Shown: in pieces, positions 36,351 to 44,900 of the stretch
How the letters are laid out: each line of letters begins with the position of its first letter
Position numbering within the stretch: the stretch's first letter is position 1
Assembly (NCBI GenBank): GCA_017307955.1
Contig: JAFKFV010000018.1
Coordinates: forward strand, 62,001 to 126,000
DNA: 64,000 nt
Origin: Allobosea sp.
Lineage (GTDB): Bacteria; Pseudomonadota; Alphaproteobacteria; Rhizobiales; Kaistiaceae
Reading direction: 5' to 3'
The notes under the pieces: model-generated
The model's input: only the letters and a program-made list of their open reading frames with translations
Told to the model about the DNA's origin: nothing
Database searches by the model: none
Position numbers and translations under genes: made by a program

Positions 36351-36989
36351 TCAGGCGGCGGCGCGGGTGGCGGCCAGCGCGCGAGCCGCGGCGGCTGCCT
36401 TCTCGGCCGCTTCGGAAACGCCCTGCTCGGCGCGCTCCGGCCCGAGAGCCTGGCCCTCGACCTGGATGATCTCGACATCGGTCATGCCGAGGAAACCGAG
36501 CATGAAGCGCATCCAGGGCTGCTGGTAGTCATGCGGCTTCATCGGGCCATCGGAATAGATGCCGCCCTTGGCCTCGACCACCACGACCCGCTTGCCGGTC
36601 ACGAGGCCCTCGGGCCCGTTCGGGCCATAGCGGAAAGTCTTGCCGGAGCGGGCGATGAAGTCGAACCAGGCCTTCAGCTGCGAGGTGACCGTGAAATTGA
36701 TCATGGCCGAAGCGATGACGATCACGTCGGCGGCCTGGAGTTCGGCGACCAGCTCGTCGGAAAGGGCGAGCAGCTTCGCCTGCTCGGGCGTGTGCGTCTC
36801 GGCCGGCGCGAAGAGCGCGCCGAGGAACGCCTCGTCGACATGCGGAAGCGGATCGCGGGCGAGATCGCGGCGGGTGACGGTGGCGGTCGGGTCTTCGGCG
36901 CGGATGCCGACGACAAGCTGCTCGGCGACCTTGGTCGACTGCGAGGCAGCGCCGCGCGGGCTCGATGCAACGAAAAGGATATTGGTCAT
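36351..36989 (-). CDS. azoR: FMN-dependent NADH:quinone oxidoreductase/azoreductase
   Basis: 212 residues from the ATG at 36989 (AAGGGA upstream). Flavodoxin-like fold: SSPRGAASQSTKVAEQ phosphate loop, ADVIVIASAMINFTVTSQLKAWFDFIARSGKTFRY (the conserved P-M-x-N-F region, here S-A-M-I-N-F) and GGIYSDG. Reduces quinones and azo dyes by two electrons, protecting against thiol and quinone stress. Divergent from the TetR gene, which likely represses it. Confidence 0.93.
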   Translation of the reverse strand: MTNILFVASSPRGAASQSTKVAEQLVVGIRAEDPTATVTRRDLARDPLPHVDEAFLGALFAPAETHTPEQAKLLALSDELVAELQAADVIVIASAMINFTVTSQLKAWFDFIARSGKTFRYGPNGPEGLVTGKRVVVVEAKGGIYSDGPMKPHDYQQPWMRFMLGFLGMTDVEIIQVEGQALGPERAEQGVSEAAEKAAAAARALAATRAAA

Positions 36990-37007
36990 GGCTGTTCCCT
37001 TCACTAT

Positions 37008-37065
37008 CTTGGTAGGCACACCCGACCAAGATCGGTACCGTTTGGTAACATGAGTAAATGTTACC
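37008..37065. promoter_or_regulatory. Two palindromes in the azoR-tetR divergent region
   Basis: GGTAACAT-GAGTAA-ATGTTACC (37044-37065) is a perfect 8-bp inverted repeat; CTTGGT-N11-ACCAAG (37008-37030) is a second. A further GGTAAC half-site is at 37071-37076. Only 100 bases separate the two start codons, so these probably are TetR-family operators overlapping both promoters. Confidence 0.7.
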
Positions 37066-37089
37066 GGCGGGTAACAGGATTTCAAGCCC

Positions 37090-37722
37090 GTGGACACGCC
37101 CGATCGTGAACAGCCTGTTCACCGCTCTTCTGCCGGAGAGCGGGTGCCGCCGCGCCAGCGCATTCTGGAGGCGGCGCGGGCGCTGTTCTTTCGCCATGGC
37201 ATCCAGGGCGTCGGCGTCGAGGCGATCGCAGAGGCGGCCAGCACCAACAAGATGACGCTCTACCGGCATTTCGAGTCGAAGGAATTGCTGGTTGCCGAAT
37301 ATCTTCGCGCGCTGGCGGCGGAGAATGTCCGCGTCTGGGACGATCTCGAAGCCGCGCATCCGGGCGACCCGCTGGAGCAGATCAAGGCCTGGCTCCATTC
37401 CGTCGGCGGCCATGGCGAGGGCATCGATCACAGCGGCTGCGCGATGATGAACGCCGCCATCCAGATCGCCGATCCCGAGCATCCCGGCCGCAAGGCCGTC
37501 GAGGGGGCGCAGCGCACGCATCGCGAAAGGCTGATCGGCCTCTGCCGCGAGGCCGGTCTGCGCGACCCCGAGCTTCTCGCCGACCAGCTCTTCCTGCTCG
37601 TCGAAGGCTCGCGCGCCGCCTATCGCAGCGCCGGTCCGGACGGTCCCGGCTCCAGCCTCTGCCGTCTCGCCGGGCCGCTGATCGCGGCACACCAGCAAGC
37701 CGCGCCGGTTCCAGCCGCCTAG
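37090..37722 (+). CDS. TetR family transcriptional regulator
   Basis: 210 residues with GTG start. The N-terminal helix-turn-helix (RQRILEAARALFFRHGIQGVGVEAIAEAASTNKMTLYRHFESKELLVAEYL, shown here by its FFRHG and TLYRHF elements) is typical. The C-terminal ligand domain is of a kind often seen beside oxidoreductase genes. Its operator is probably the pair of palindromes upstream. Ends tail to tail with cydC in a shared CTAG. Confidence 0.93.
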   Translation: MDTPDREQPVHRSSAGERVPPRQRILEAARALFFRHGIQGVGVEAIAEAASTNKMTLYRHFESKELLVAEYLRALAAENVRVWDDLEAAHPGDPLEQIKAWLHSVGGHGEGIDHSGCAMMNAAIQIADPEHPGRKAVEGAQRTHRERLIGLCREAGLRDPELLADQLFLLVEGSRAAYRSAGPDGPGSSLCRLAGPLIAAHQQAAPVPAA

Positions 37723-39371
37723 GCCGACACCAGCCGTCCGCCCTCGAGGCGCAGAACGCGATCGACCGCCGCGTGATCGACGGCGGCGTGAGTCGCGAGA
37801 ATGAGCGTCCGTCCCTCGACGGCGACCAGGAGATCGCCGAGGAATTCCGCCTCGGTCTCGCCGTCGAGCCCCGCCGTCGGTTCGTCGAGCAGGATGACAC
37901 GCGCCGGCGACAGCAGCGTGCGGGCGAGGCAGAGCCGCCGCGCCTGCCCGGCGGAGAGCGTCGCGCCGGATTCGCCGAGCCAGGTATCGAGCCCGTTCGG
38001 AAGCGAGCGGACGAAACCGTCCAGCCGGGCATTGCCGAGCGCCGCATGCAGCGTCGCATCATCGGCGAAGGGAGAGCCGATCCTCAGATTGTCGCGCACG
38101 GTGCCGATGAAGACCGGCGCATCCTGTGTCAGAAGCGCGATATGCGCGCGGAGGTCGGCGAGCGTCGCGTCGCGGATGTCGATGCCGCCATAGCGGATGG
38201 CGCCCGACGTGACGTCGTCGAGGCGCATGATCAGCGACAGAAGCGTCGACTTGCCGGAGCCGCTCGCCCCGATCAGCGCGATCCGCTCGCCGGGTTTCGC
38301 CGTCAGGCTGATATCGGCGAGCACCGGACGGCCGCTGTCATAGGCATAGCCGGCCGCCGCGATCTCGAGCGTGCCAAGGCCGGGCAGCCGCGCCGGCGCC
38401 AGCGGATCGCGCACGGAAGGCTCGGCGGAGACCAGCGCCTCGATCCGCCGCCCGGCTGCGAGCGCGCTGCCGAGCCGGGCCGCACCGCGGAGGATCGGCC
38501 CCGTCACCTCGAACAGCGCCAGGATCGCGAGCAGGACGCCGGCAAGAACCGGACCCGCGAGGCGCCCCTCCTCAACCGCGGCGAGGCCGAGCCACAGCGT
38601 ACCGGCCATGGTCAGCCCGGCGCCGAGTTGCGCCAGCGCGGGACCGAGCGCAACGCGGCGGGCTTCCGCGAGCCGCGCGCGGCGCAGCTCCGCCGCGGTC
38701 TCGGCGAAGCGCCGCTCGCCGCTTTCGAGTGCGCCGAGCGCCGCGAGGTCGAGATAGCCGTCCATGCCGTCGAGCGCCGCGATCCTCAAATCGGCCGACG
38801 CCCGGACGCTCGCGGTCCCGACCGCTCGGCCGGTGGCGACCAGCACCAGCGGCACGGCCAGCGCCGTGATCGCGAAGCCGGCGAGCCCCACCGGCAAGGC
38901 CTCGGGCAGCGTCAGCGCCAGCAGCAGCGCCAGACCGCCCGCCCCCGCCAACGCTGTCATCAGGGGCAGCAACGCCTGCAGCAGGACAAGATCGAGCTGT
39001 TCGATATCGGAGGTGAGGCGGGCGACGAAATCGCCCGTGCGGCTGGAAACGCCCTTCAGCGGCACCAGCGGGATGAGCCGCCCGAACACGGCGGCACGGA
39101 GATCCGACAAAAGCGACAGCGTCGCGGCATGGCCGGTCATCCGCTCGCCGTAGCGCGCCCCGATGCGCAGGAAGGAGAAGCCGCGCACCAGCGCAGACGG
39201 CGCGAAGAGTTCGAACGTGGCGCCGGCCGCGCCCGCCAGCGCGGCGCCGGTCAGGAACCAGCCGGAGACGCCGAGGAGGCCGGTTCCGGCTGCCAGCGTC
39301 AGGATCGACAGAAGAAGAGCCAGCGCGAAGGCGCCCAGCCGCTTGCGAACCAGCGAGAAGAGCAGCCTCAT
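37719..39371 (-). CDS. cydC: Cysteine/glutathione ABC exporter subunit CydC
   Basis: 550 residues. Six membrane helices (about 15-320), then an ATPase domain with Walker A GASGSGKST, signature LSAGQARRL (a CydC-type variant) and Walker B ILLDEPTAGLD. With CydD it exports thiols to the periplasm, needed for cytochrome bd haem assembly. Start overlaps the cydD stop by ATGA. Confidence 0.93.
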   Translation of the reverse strand: MRLLFSLVRKRLGAFALALLLSILTLAAGTGLLGVSGWFLTGAALAGAAGATFELFAPSALVRGFSFLRIGARYGERMTGHAATLSLLSDLRAAVFGRLIPLVPLKGVSSRTGDFVARLTSDIEQLDLVLLQALLPLMTALAGAGGLALLLALTLPEALPVGLAGFAITALAVPLVLVATGRAVGTASVRASADLRIAALDGMDGYLDLAALGALESGERRFAETAAELRRARLAEARRVALGPALAQLGAGLTMAGTLWLGLAAVEEGRLAGPVLAGVLLAILALFEVTGPILRGAARLGSALAAGRRIEALVSAEPSVRDPLAPARLPGLGTLEIAAAGYAYDSGRPVLADISLTAKPGERIALIGASGSGKSTLLSLIMRLDDVTSGAIRYGGIDIRDATLADLRAHIALLTQDAPVFIGTVRDNLRIGSPFADDATLHAALGNARLDGFVRSLPNGLDTWLGESGATLSAGQARRLCLARTLLSPARVILLDEPTAGLDGETEAEFLGDLLVAVEGRTLILATHAAVDHAAVDRVLRLEGGRLVSA

Positions 39372-41143
39372 GTCGGCTCCCCCTGCTCGCGCAGCTTCTC
39401 CCGCGCCGCGGACGGTCGGTGCGGCACTGGCAGCAGCCGCCCGCCGGCGATGCGGTAGATGCGGTCCATGCGCCGCGCGACGGCCTGCGAATGAGTCGCG
39501 ACGATCAGCGTGCGGCCTTCTGCGAAGGCGAGAATCGCCTCGACGATCCGCTCTTCGGTGGCGGCGTCGAGATGGGCGGTCGGCTCGTCGAGCAGAACGA
39601 GGCCGGGATCGGTGAGGAAGAGGCGGGCGAGCGCGACGCGGTGCGCCTCGCCGCCGGAAATGCCCCTGCCCCGCTCGCCCACCGGCGTCGCCAGACCCTC
39701 GCCGCGATCGGCGAAGTCCATGACCAGCGCCGCACGCGCCGCCGCCTTGACCGCGGCATCGTCGGCTTCGGGGCGCGCCAGGCGGATATTGTCGGCGATG
39801 GAACCGTGAAAGAGCCGTGGCCGCTGCGGGATGAGGACGACGTCCTTGCGGAGGTCCGACTCGCCGATCTCGGAGAGTGGCACGCCACCGATGGCGATCG
39901 CGCCCTCGGCTACGCGCAGCCGCGCGATCGCCTCGACCAGCGTCGACTTGCCGATGCCGCTAGGCCCCAGCAGCGCGACGCTCGTCCCCGGCGGGATATC
40001 CAGCGCAACGTCGCGGAGCACCACGCCGCGCCCGGGCGCATCGACGCCGACGCCGGAAAGCGTCACGGCGAGCGGCCCGGCCGGAAGCGCCCGCGACGGC
40101 GTGGCGTTGGTGTCCTCGGCCTCGGCCGCCGGCAGGCCGATCACCGACGCGATGTCGGCGGCGGCCGCCTTTGCGGCGGCGCGGTCGTGGTAATGCGCGG
40201 CGAGCGTCCTGAGCGGCATGTAGACGTCGGGCGCCATCAACAGGCAGAAGAGCCCCGCCTGCAGGGTGAGCGGCGCACCGCGCAGATCGATATAGCCGAG
40301 ATAGCTGAGGCCGACATAAAGCGCGACGCCGGCGACGCCGATGGCGGCGAAGAATTCGAGCACGGCCGAGGACAGGAATGCGATGCGGAGCACGCCGAGC
40401 GTGCGCGCCGCGACATCGTCGCTCGCCGCGCGGACCCGCGCCACCTCGTCCTCGGCGCGACCGAACAGCTTCAGCACGACGATGCCGCGCAGGCGGTCGG
40501 CGAAGAGGCCGGAAAGCCGCGTGAAGGCCGTGAGATGGCGGCGGCTTGCCGCCTCGGCGCCCCAGCCGACCAGCGCCATGAAGGCCGGGATCAGGGGCGC
40601 GGTGACGAAGAACAGCGTGCCGACCACGAGATCGATCGGCATCAGGCCGATGGCGAAGGCGAGCGGCAGGATCGCCGCCGCGATCATCGCCGGCATGAAG
40701 CGGGCGAAATAGCCGTCGAGCGCCTCGACGGAATCGACGAGTTGCGCGGCGATCACGCCCGAGCTCTTGTCGCGGAACCATTCCGGCGATCGGCGGACGA
40801 GCGAAGCCTGCAGCGCGCCACGGATCGCCTGCTTGGCGTCCTCGGAGGCACGCGCTCCTGCCCGTTCGCCGACATAGGCGAGCAGCGCCCGCGCGGCGAT
40901 GATGGCGACGAGAAGCGCGGCGAGGCCCGCCTGCCCGGCGCGCGGCATATGCGCCGCCAGCGCCCGATCGATCAGCAGCGAAAGCACATAGGCCTGCGCA
41001 ACCGTGAAGGCTCCGGCGACCAGCGGAACGGCGATGGCGATCCTGAGCCAGGCGCCGCCCGCCCGCTGCTGCGCCCGAAGCCACGCGCCTGCCTCGCCGG
41101 CCAGCGGCGAAGGTTGCGAGGGATTGTGCTCGATCGTGCTCAT
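39368..41143 (-). CDS. cydD: Cysteine/glutathione ABC exporter subunit CydD
   Basis: 591 residues from the ATG at 41143. Membrane domain (about 35-330) followed by an ATPase with Walker A GPSGIGKST, signature ISGGEAHRV and Walker B VLLDEPTAHLD. Partner of CydC; the order cydD-cydC is the usual one. Transcribed away from cydABX, 3.8 kb away, instead of with it. Confidence 0.93.
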   Translation of the reverse strand: MSTIEHNPSQPSPLAGEAGAWLRAQQRAGGAWLRIAIAVPLVAGAFTVAQAYVLSLLIDRALAAHMPRAGQAGLAALLVAIIAARALLAYVGERAGARASEDAKQAIRGALQASLVRRSPEWFRDKSSGVIAAQLVDSVEALDGYFARFMPAMIAAAILPLAFAIGLMPIDLVVGTLFFVTAPLIPAFMALVGWGAEAASRRHLTAFTRLSGLFADRLRGIVVLKLFGRAEDEVARVRAASDDVAARTLGVLRIAFLSSAVLEFFAAIGVAGVALYVGLSYLGYIDLRGAPLTLQAGLFCLLMAPDVYMPLRTLAAHYHDRAAAKAAAADIASVIGLPAAEAEDTNATPSRALPAGPLAVTLSGVGVDAPGRGVVLRDVALDIPPGTSVALLGPSGIGKSTLVEAIARLRVAEGAIAIGGVPLSEIGESDLRKDVVLIPQRPRLFHGSIADNIRLARPEADDAAVKAAARAALVMDFADRGEGLATPVGERGRGISGGEAHRVALARLFLTDPGLVLLDEPTAHLDAATEERIVEAILAFAEGRTLIVATHSQAVARRMDRIYRIAGGRLLPVPHRPSAAREKLREQGEPT

Positions 41144-41301
41144 GAACCGTCCGCTTCGCCGCCAAGATGCGGTCTCGACCCCGCTCGCGCAACGCGGCCG
41201 CTGCGCGCAGCCCGCCATCATCGTGCCAACTGAACAGCGGCCGGGACTCGGGCTATGCTCGATCCCGGGCCGGGACCGCACACCGGCATGGGGAGCCGAC
41301 G

Positions 41302-42579
41302 ATGCCTGCCACGACCGAAGCCGCGCCCGCAGCGGCGACCTCCGATCGCTTCATCCTGTCGGTGGTGGCCGGGCTCGCCGCCGCCTTCGTGCTGTTCGGC
41401 CTTTTCGTCGATGGCCCGCGCGCCGCGCTTCAAGGCCTCGTCACCATCCAGCTCGTGCGCGACACGCTGGTGACCGATTACATCGGCGTCGGCGGCAAGG
41501 GCGCGGCCTTCCTCAATGCCGGGCTGCTGACGCTCCTCGCCTGCGGCTTTTACTGGCGCTGCGAGGCGAAGATGACCGGCGGCGCGGTGGCGGCGCTCCT
41601 GCTTGTGCTCGGCTTCGCGCTGTTCGGCAAGAATCTCCTGAATGTCTGGCCGATCGTCGGCGGCGTCTGGCTCTATTGCCGTCTGAAGGGCGATTCCTTC
41701 GGCGCTCATCTCAACACCGCCTTTTTCGGCTGCGCGTTGGCGCCCGTCGTCTCGGAAATCCTGTTCTCGACCACGCTTCCGCCCACCGTGACGGTGCCGC
41801 TGGCGCTGGCGACCGGCATCGGCATGGGGCTGGTGCTGGTCCCGGTCGCCGGCCAGCTCTTCAAGGCGCATGGCGGGCTCAGCCTCTATAATATGGGCTT
41901 CGCCGCCGGCATCCTCGGCACGCTGGTCGTCGCGCTCTACCGCTCCTATGGCTTCGTGCCCGCGCCGGTGTTCATCTGGACGACCGGCAACAATCTCCTG
42001 CTCGGCACCTTCCTCTTCGCCCTTTTCGCCGCGCTCACCGCACTCGGCCTCTGGCATGATCGGGGCGCCGCGCGGCATTTCCGCTCGATCCTCCGCATGA
42101 GCGGCCAGGCGCCGGCCGATTTCATCGGCGCGGCAGGCTTCGGCGCCACGCTGGTCAATATGGGCGTCTCCGGCGCGATCGGAACGCTCTATCTCGTCGT
42201 CATCGGCGGCGATCTCAACGGGCCGACCATCGGCGCGTTGATGACGATCGTCGGCTTCGCGGCGGCCGGAAAGCACCCGGCGAATTTCGTGCCGGTGATG
42301 GTCGGCGTCTTTGTCGGCACGCTCGCCAAGCCCTGGAACGCGCATGACCCGTCGCTGCAGCTCGCGGCCCTGTTCGGCACGACGCTCGCGCCGATCGCGG
42401 GCCGGTTCGGCTGGCACTGGGGCATCGTCGCCGGCTTCATCCATTCCTCGGCCGCGCTCGCCGTCGGCGACCTGCATGGCGGGCTGGTGCTCTACAACAA
42501 CGGCTTTGCGGCCGGCCTTGTCGCCTCCGTCCTCGGCCCAGTGGTCGCCGTCATCAAGGGGAAGAAGGTCGAGACCTGA
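41302..42579 (+). CDS. DUF1576 family membrane protein
   Basis: 425 residues from ATG 41302 (GGGGAG upstream) with about 12 predicted membrane helices arranged as two similar halves. Matches the DUF1576 pattern: DYIGVGGKGAAFLNAGLL and, in the second half, FGATLVNMGVSGAIGTLYL, KHPANFVPVMVGV and HSSAALAVGDLHGGLVLYNNGFA. Repeated N-x-G-F/L elements (LYNMGFAAG, LYNNGFAAG) suggest an internal duplication with a transport-like core. Function not established. Convergent with a urea transporter gene, 6 bases apart. Confidence 0.9.
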   Translation: MPATTEAAPAAATSDRFILSVVAGLAAAFVLFGLFVDGPRAALQGLVTIQLVRDTLVTDYIGVGGKGAAFLNAGLLTLLACGFYWRCEAKMTGGAVAALLLVLGFALFGKNLLNVWPIVGGVWLYCRLKGDSFGAHLNTAFFGCALAPVVSEILFSTTLPPTVTVPLALATGIGMGLVLVPVAGQLFKAHGGLSLYNMGFAAGILGTLVVALYRSYGFVPAPVFIWTTGNNLLLGTFLFALFAALTALGLWHDRGAARHFRSILRMSGQAPADFIGAAGFGATLVNMGVSGAIGTLYLVVIGGDLNGPTIGALMTIVGFAAAGKHPANFVPVMVGVFVGTLAKPWNAHDPSLQLAALFGTTLAPIAGRFGWHWGIVAGFIHSSAALAVGDLHGGLVLYNNGFAAGLVASVLGPVVAVIKGKKVET

Positions 42580-42585
42580 TCGGCC

Positions 42586-43560
42586 TCATCCCTCGGACGC
42601 CGGCCGCGCGAGCAGGAACAGCCATGTCACCAGCACGAAGGGCATGGTGAGCGCCGGCAGGCCGAACGGCGCGAGGCCGGCATTGAGGCCGGCTTGCGCG
42701 ATCACGGTCACCACGGTTGCGAAGCCGGCGATGGCGAGCCCACGCGGTGTCGGCTTCCCGAAGACGCTGCCGAGTGCCACCGCCGTCAGCACCGGGCTGA
42801 AGCCGAGCAGGCCGCCGGTGACGAGATCGCTCTCGGCGCCGGCAAGATGCGCCACCGCGACCGCGATCACCGCGCCGGCGATAGCGAGCAGCGCCGCGGA
42901 CAGCGAGGCGACCGCGAGGCCGGCAAGGAAGAGCAGCGCGGCGATGATGCTGTCCTTCAGGAACACCTGGCTAATGCTGAGCGCGACGCCGGCGAGGAAG
43001 GCACCCGGCGCGAGTGGATCGCTGGCGACAACGACCGCGCCGCCGGGTAGCGCGGCCGAGGGCAGACCACCGGCGGGCAATCCAGCAAAGCCGTGGCTCG
43101 CGAGCAGGAACAGCCACGTCGTCAGCACGAAGCCGAAGGTGAGCCCGGCGACGGCGTGAAGGCGCAGGAAGCGGCCGACCGCCTCGGTCACGAAAACCGA
43201 GAAGGCGGCGGCGATCACCACGAAGACGAAGAGCATCGCGCCCGGCGCGAGGAAGGTGCCGAGCGCCAGCCCGGTCAAGAGCGCATTATAGCCAAAGAGC
43301 CCCGCCCGCCAGGACGTACGATCGAAGCCGCCAAGCATGCCCGTCGCAGTCGCGACGGCGAGCGCGAGAAGGCCGGCGAGCGCAATGAGCGGTGCGCCGA
43401 CGGCGAAGGCACCCCAGAGGATCGCGGCGAGGAAGAACAGCCCGGTCAGCGGGTTGTCCATGAACATCACCTGCCCAGCCCCGCGCAGCATGACATCGAC
43501 GAAGCGCACCGCAGCGGACGCCCCCGCCGCGCGCTCGAAACCTTGCAGTATCCGTTCCAT
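42586..43560 (-). CDS. Urea transporter (UT family)
   Basis: 324 residues from ATG 43560 with a strong GGAGG...GGGGGA leader. Two homologous halves, each with a selectivity-filter segment: GQVMFMDNPLTGLFFL/LFGYNALLTGLALG and the later ISQVFLKDSI/LLGFSPVLTAVALG and LPALTMPFVLVTWLFLL. Passive urea channel in the inner membrane. No urease genes lie in this window. Neighbour to DUF1576, convergent. Confidence 0.92.
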   Translation of the reverse strand: MERILQGFERAAGASAAVRFVDVMLRGAGQVMFMDNPLTGLFFLAAILWGAFAVGAPLIALAGLLALAVATATGMLGGFDRTSWRAGLFGYNALLTGLALGTFLAPGAMLFVFVVIAAAFSVFVTEAVGRFLRLHAVAGLTFGFVLTTWLFLLASHGFAGLPAGGLPSAALPGGAVVVASDPLAPGAFLAGVALSISQVFLKDSIIAALLFLAGLAVASLSAALLAIAGAVIAVAVAHLAGAESDLVTGGLLGFSPVLTAVALGSVFGKPTPRGLAIAGFATVVTVIAQAGLNAGLAPFGLPALTMPFVLVTWLFLLARPASEG

Positions 43561-43619
43561 CGCCAGTCCCCCCGCCTCCTCCGAAACTGCACCCGGCGCC
43601 ACGGCGCATGCAAGGAGGA

Positions 43620-44657
43620 TCAGCGGCTGACGGCGTCGAGAAGAGCGAAGAGGCGGGCCCCGACGCGCTCGGGGTGGAAGCGCATCGCGGCGCCCTGCAA
43701 GTCGCGGCGAAGCTGCCGCTGCTGGTCCTCCCCGAGCGCGACGAGGTCCCGCATGCGCGCGGCAAGCGATCCGGCGTCGCGGGGACGATAGAGAAACCGC
43801 AGCGCGGCGAAGGGAAGAAGATCGCGCACCTGCCGCACGTCCGGTGCCACGATCGGCCGGCCGAAAGTCATCGCGAGCAGCGCCACGCCGGAGCCGAGCA
43901 GCGCGCGATAGGGGAGAACAAGCCCACGCACGCGCCGCATCAGCGCCGGCAGATCGGCATCCTCGACGCGGTTCGGCGACACGGCGATCGAGGGCGTCCG
44001 CGCCAGCACCGGCGCGACCTCCGCGGCGAAGCGCGGGCCGGGTTCGCCGATGACGTCGAGGCCGATGTCGGGCGCCAGGGCGGCAGCCTCCGCGAGGAGG
44101 TCGAAGCCCTTATAGGGGCGCAGCATGCCGAAGGTCATGAGCCGGCGAGACTGCCAGTCCGGCTCGCGAACCCGCGTCTCCGCTTCGCTTTCATAGGCGC
44201 CGAAATAGGCCGGATGCGGCAGCAGTTGCAGCTTCGAGCGGTCGACGGCGCATTGGCCAGCCAGCGTCTCGGCCGCTGCCTCGTGATGGACGAGGATCAG
44301 CGCCGCGCGTTCGGCAAGACGGCGGCGAAGCGTGAGGAAGAGGTCGAGATGGCTCGGCTCGTGCGGCAGCGCATTGTGGATCGTCCAGACGAGCCGGCCT
44401 CCACGCGCGAGGAAGGTGTCGAGCCGCTGCTCGAACGCGGCCATGACCGCCGCCGCCACGTCGCGCTCCCGATGCTCGACGAGCAGCCGCTCCTCCCAGT
44501 GCAGGTGAAAGAGGCTCGAGCCACCGCTTTCCATGCCCGCGAGCGCGTCGTCGATCGTCCCCGGCCGCATGCGATAGCGTCGGTCGGCGCCGCCATAGAG
44601 CAGTTCGTTATAGGGATTGCGCTGCGAGACAATGAAGTTGACGACGTCGACAGGCAC
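43620..44657 (-). CDS. GT4-like glycosyltransferase
   Basis: 345 residues, no membrane segment. A GT-B fold is suggested by LFHLHWEERLL and TIHNALPHE in the N-terminal half and MTFGMLRPYKGFDLLAEA with VLPYRALLGSGVALLAMTFGRPIVAPD in the C-terminal half, the E/G-type donor-binding pattern of family 4 enzymes. Acceptor and donor unknown; some surface polysaccharide is likely. Faces away from cydA. Confidence 0.82.
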   Translation of the reverse strand: MPVDVVNFIVSQRNPYNELLYGGADRRYRMRPGTIDDALAGMESGGSSLFHLHWEERLLVEHRERDVAAAVMAAFEQRLDTFLARGGRLVWTIHNALPHEPSHLDLFLTLRRRLAERAALILVHHEAAAETLAGQCAVDRSKLQLLPHPAYFGAYESEAETRVREPDWQSRRLMTFGMLRPYKGFDLLAEAAALAPDIGLDVIGEPGPRFAAEVAPVLARTPSIAVSPNRVEDADLPALMRRVRGLVLPYRALLGSGVALLAMTFGRPIVAPDVRQVRDLLPFAALRFLYRPRDAGSLAARMRDLVALGEDQQRQLRRDLQGAAMRFHPERVGARLFALLDAVSR

Positions 44658-44833
44658 GGGCGCTTGCTTCCTCCGAGCCGCGGCGGCCGCTCGTCATGAG
44701 CGAGCGAGGTGCGAACGATCGCCCGTTCGACCTCCCAGGGAAAGGACAGCGGTCACACCGGCCACTGAGGTTAACTGCCTCCGTCGCCCTTGGGTGCGTC
44801 ATCTCGTCCAAAGCTCAAGCCTGACGGCGGCGC

Positions 44834-44847
44834 TTGATCGGAATCAA
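44834..44847 (+). promoter_or_regulatory. FNR/FixK-type anaerobox upstream of cydABX
   Basis: TTGATCGGAATCAA, a perfect match to TTGAT-N4-ATCAA. Its centre is about 60 bases before the cydA ATG, which fits class II activation (centre near -41) and a leader of about 20 bases. It predicts induction of cytochrome bd under low oxygen by an FnrL or FixK homolog. Confidence 0.85.
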
Positions 44848-44900
44848 GCCCACTCCCCGGAAGCCGTGCCAGCGTCGAGCATCACGCATGAGGGTTGCCC

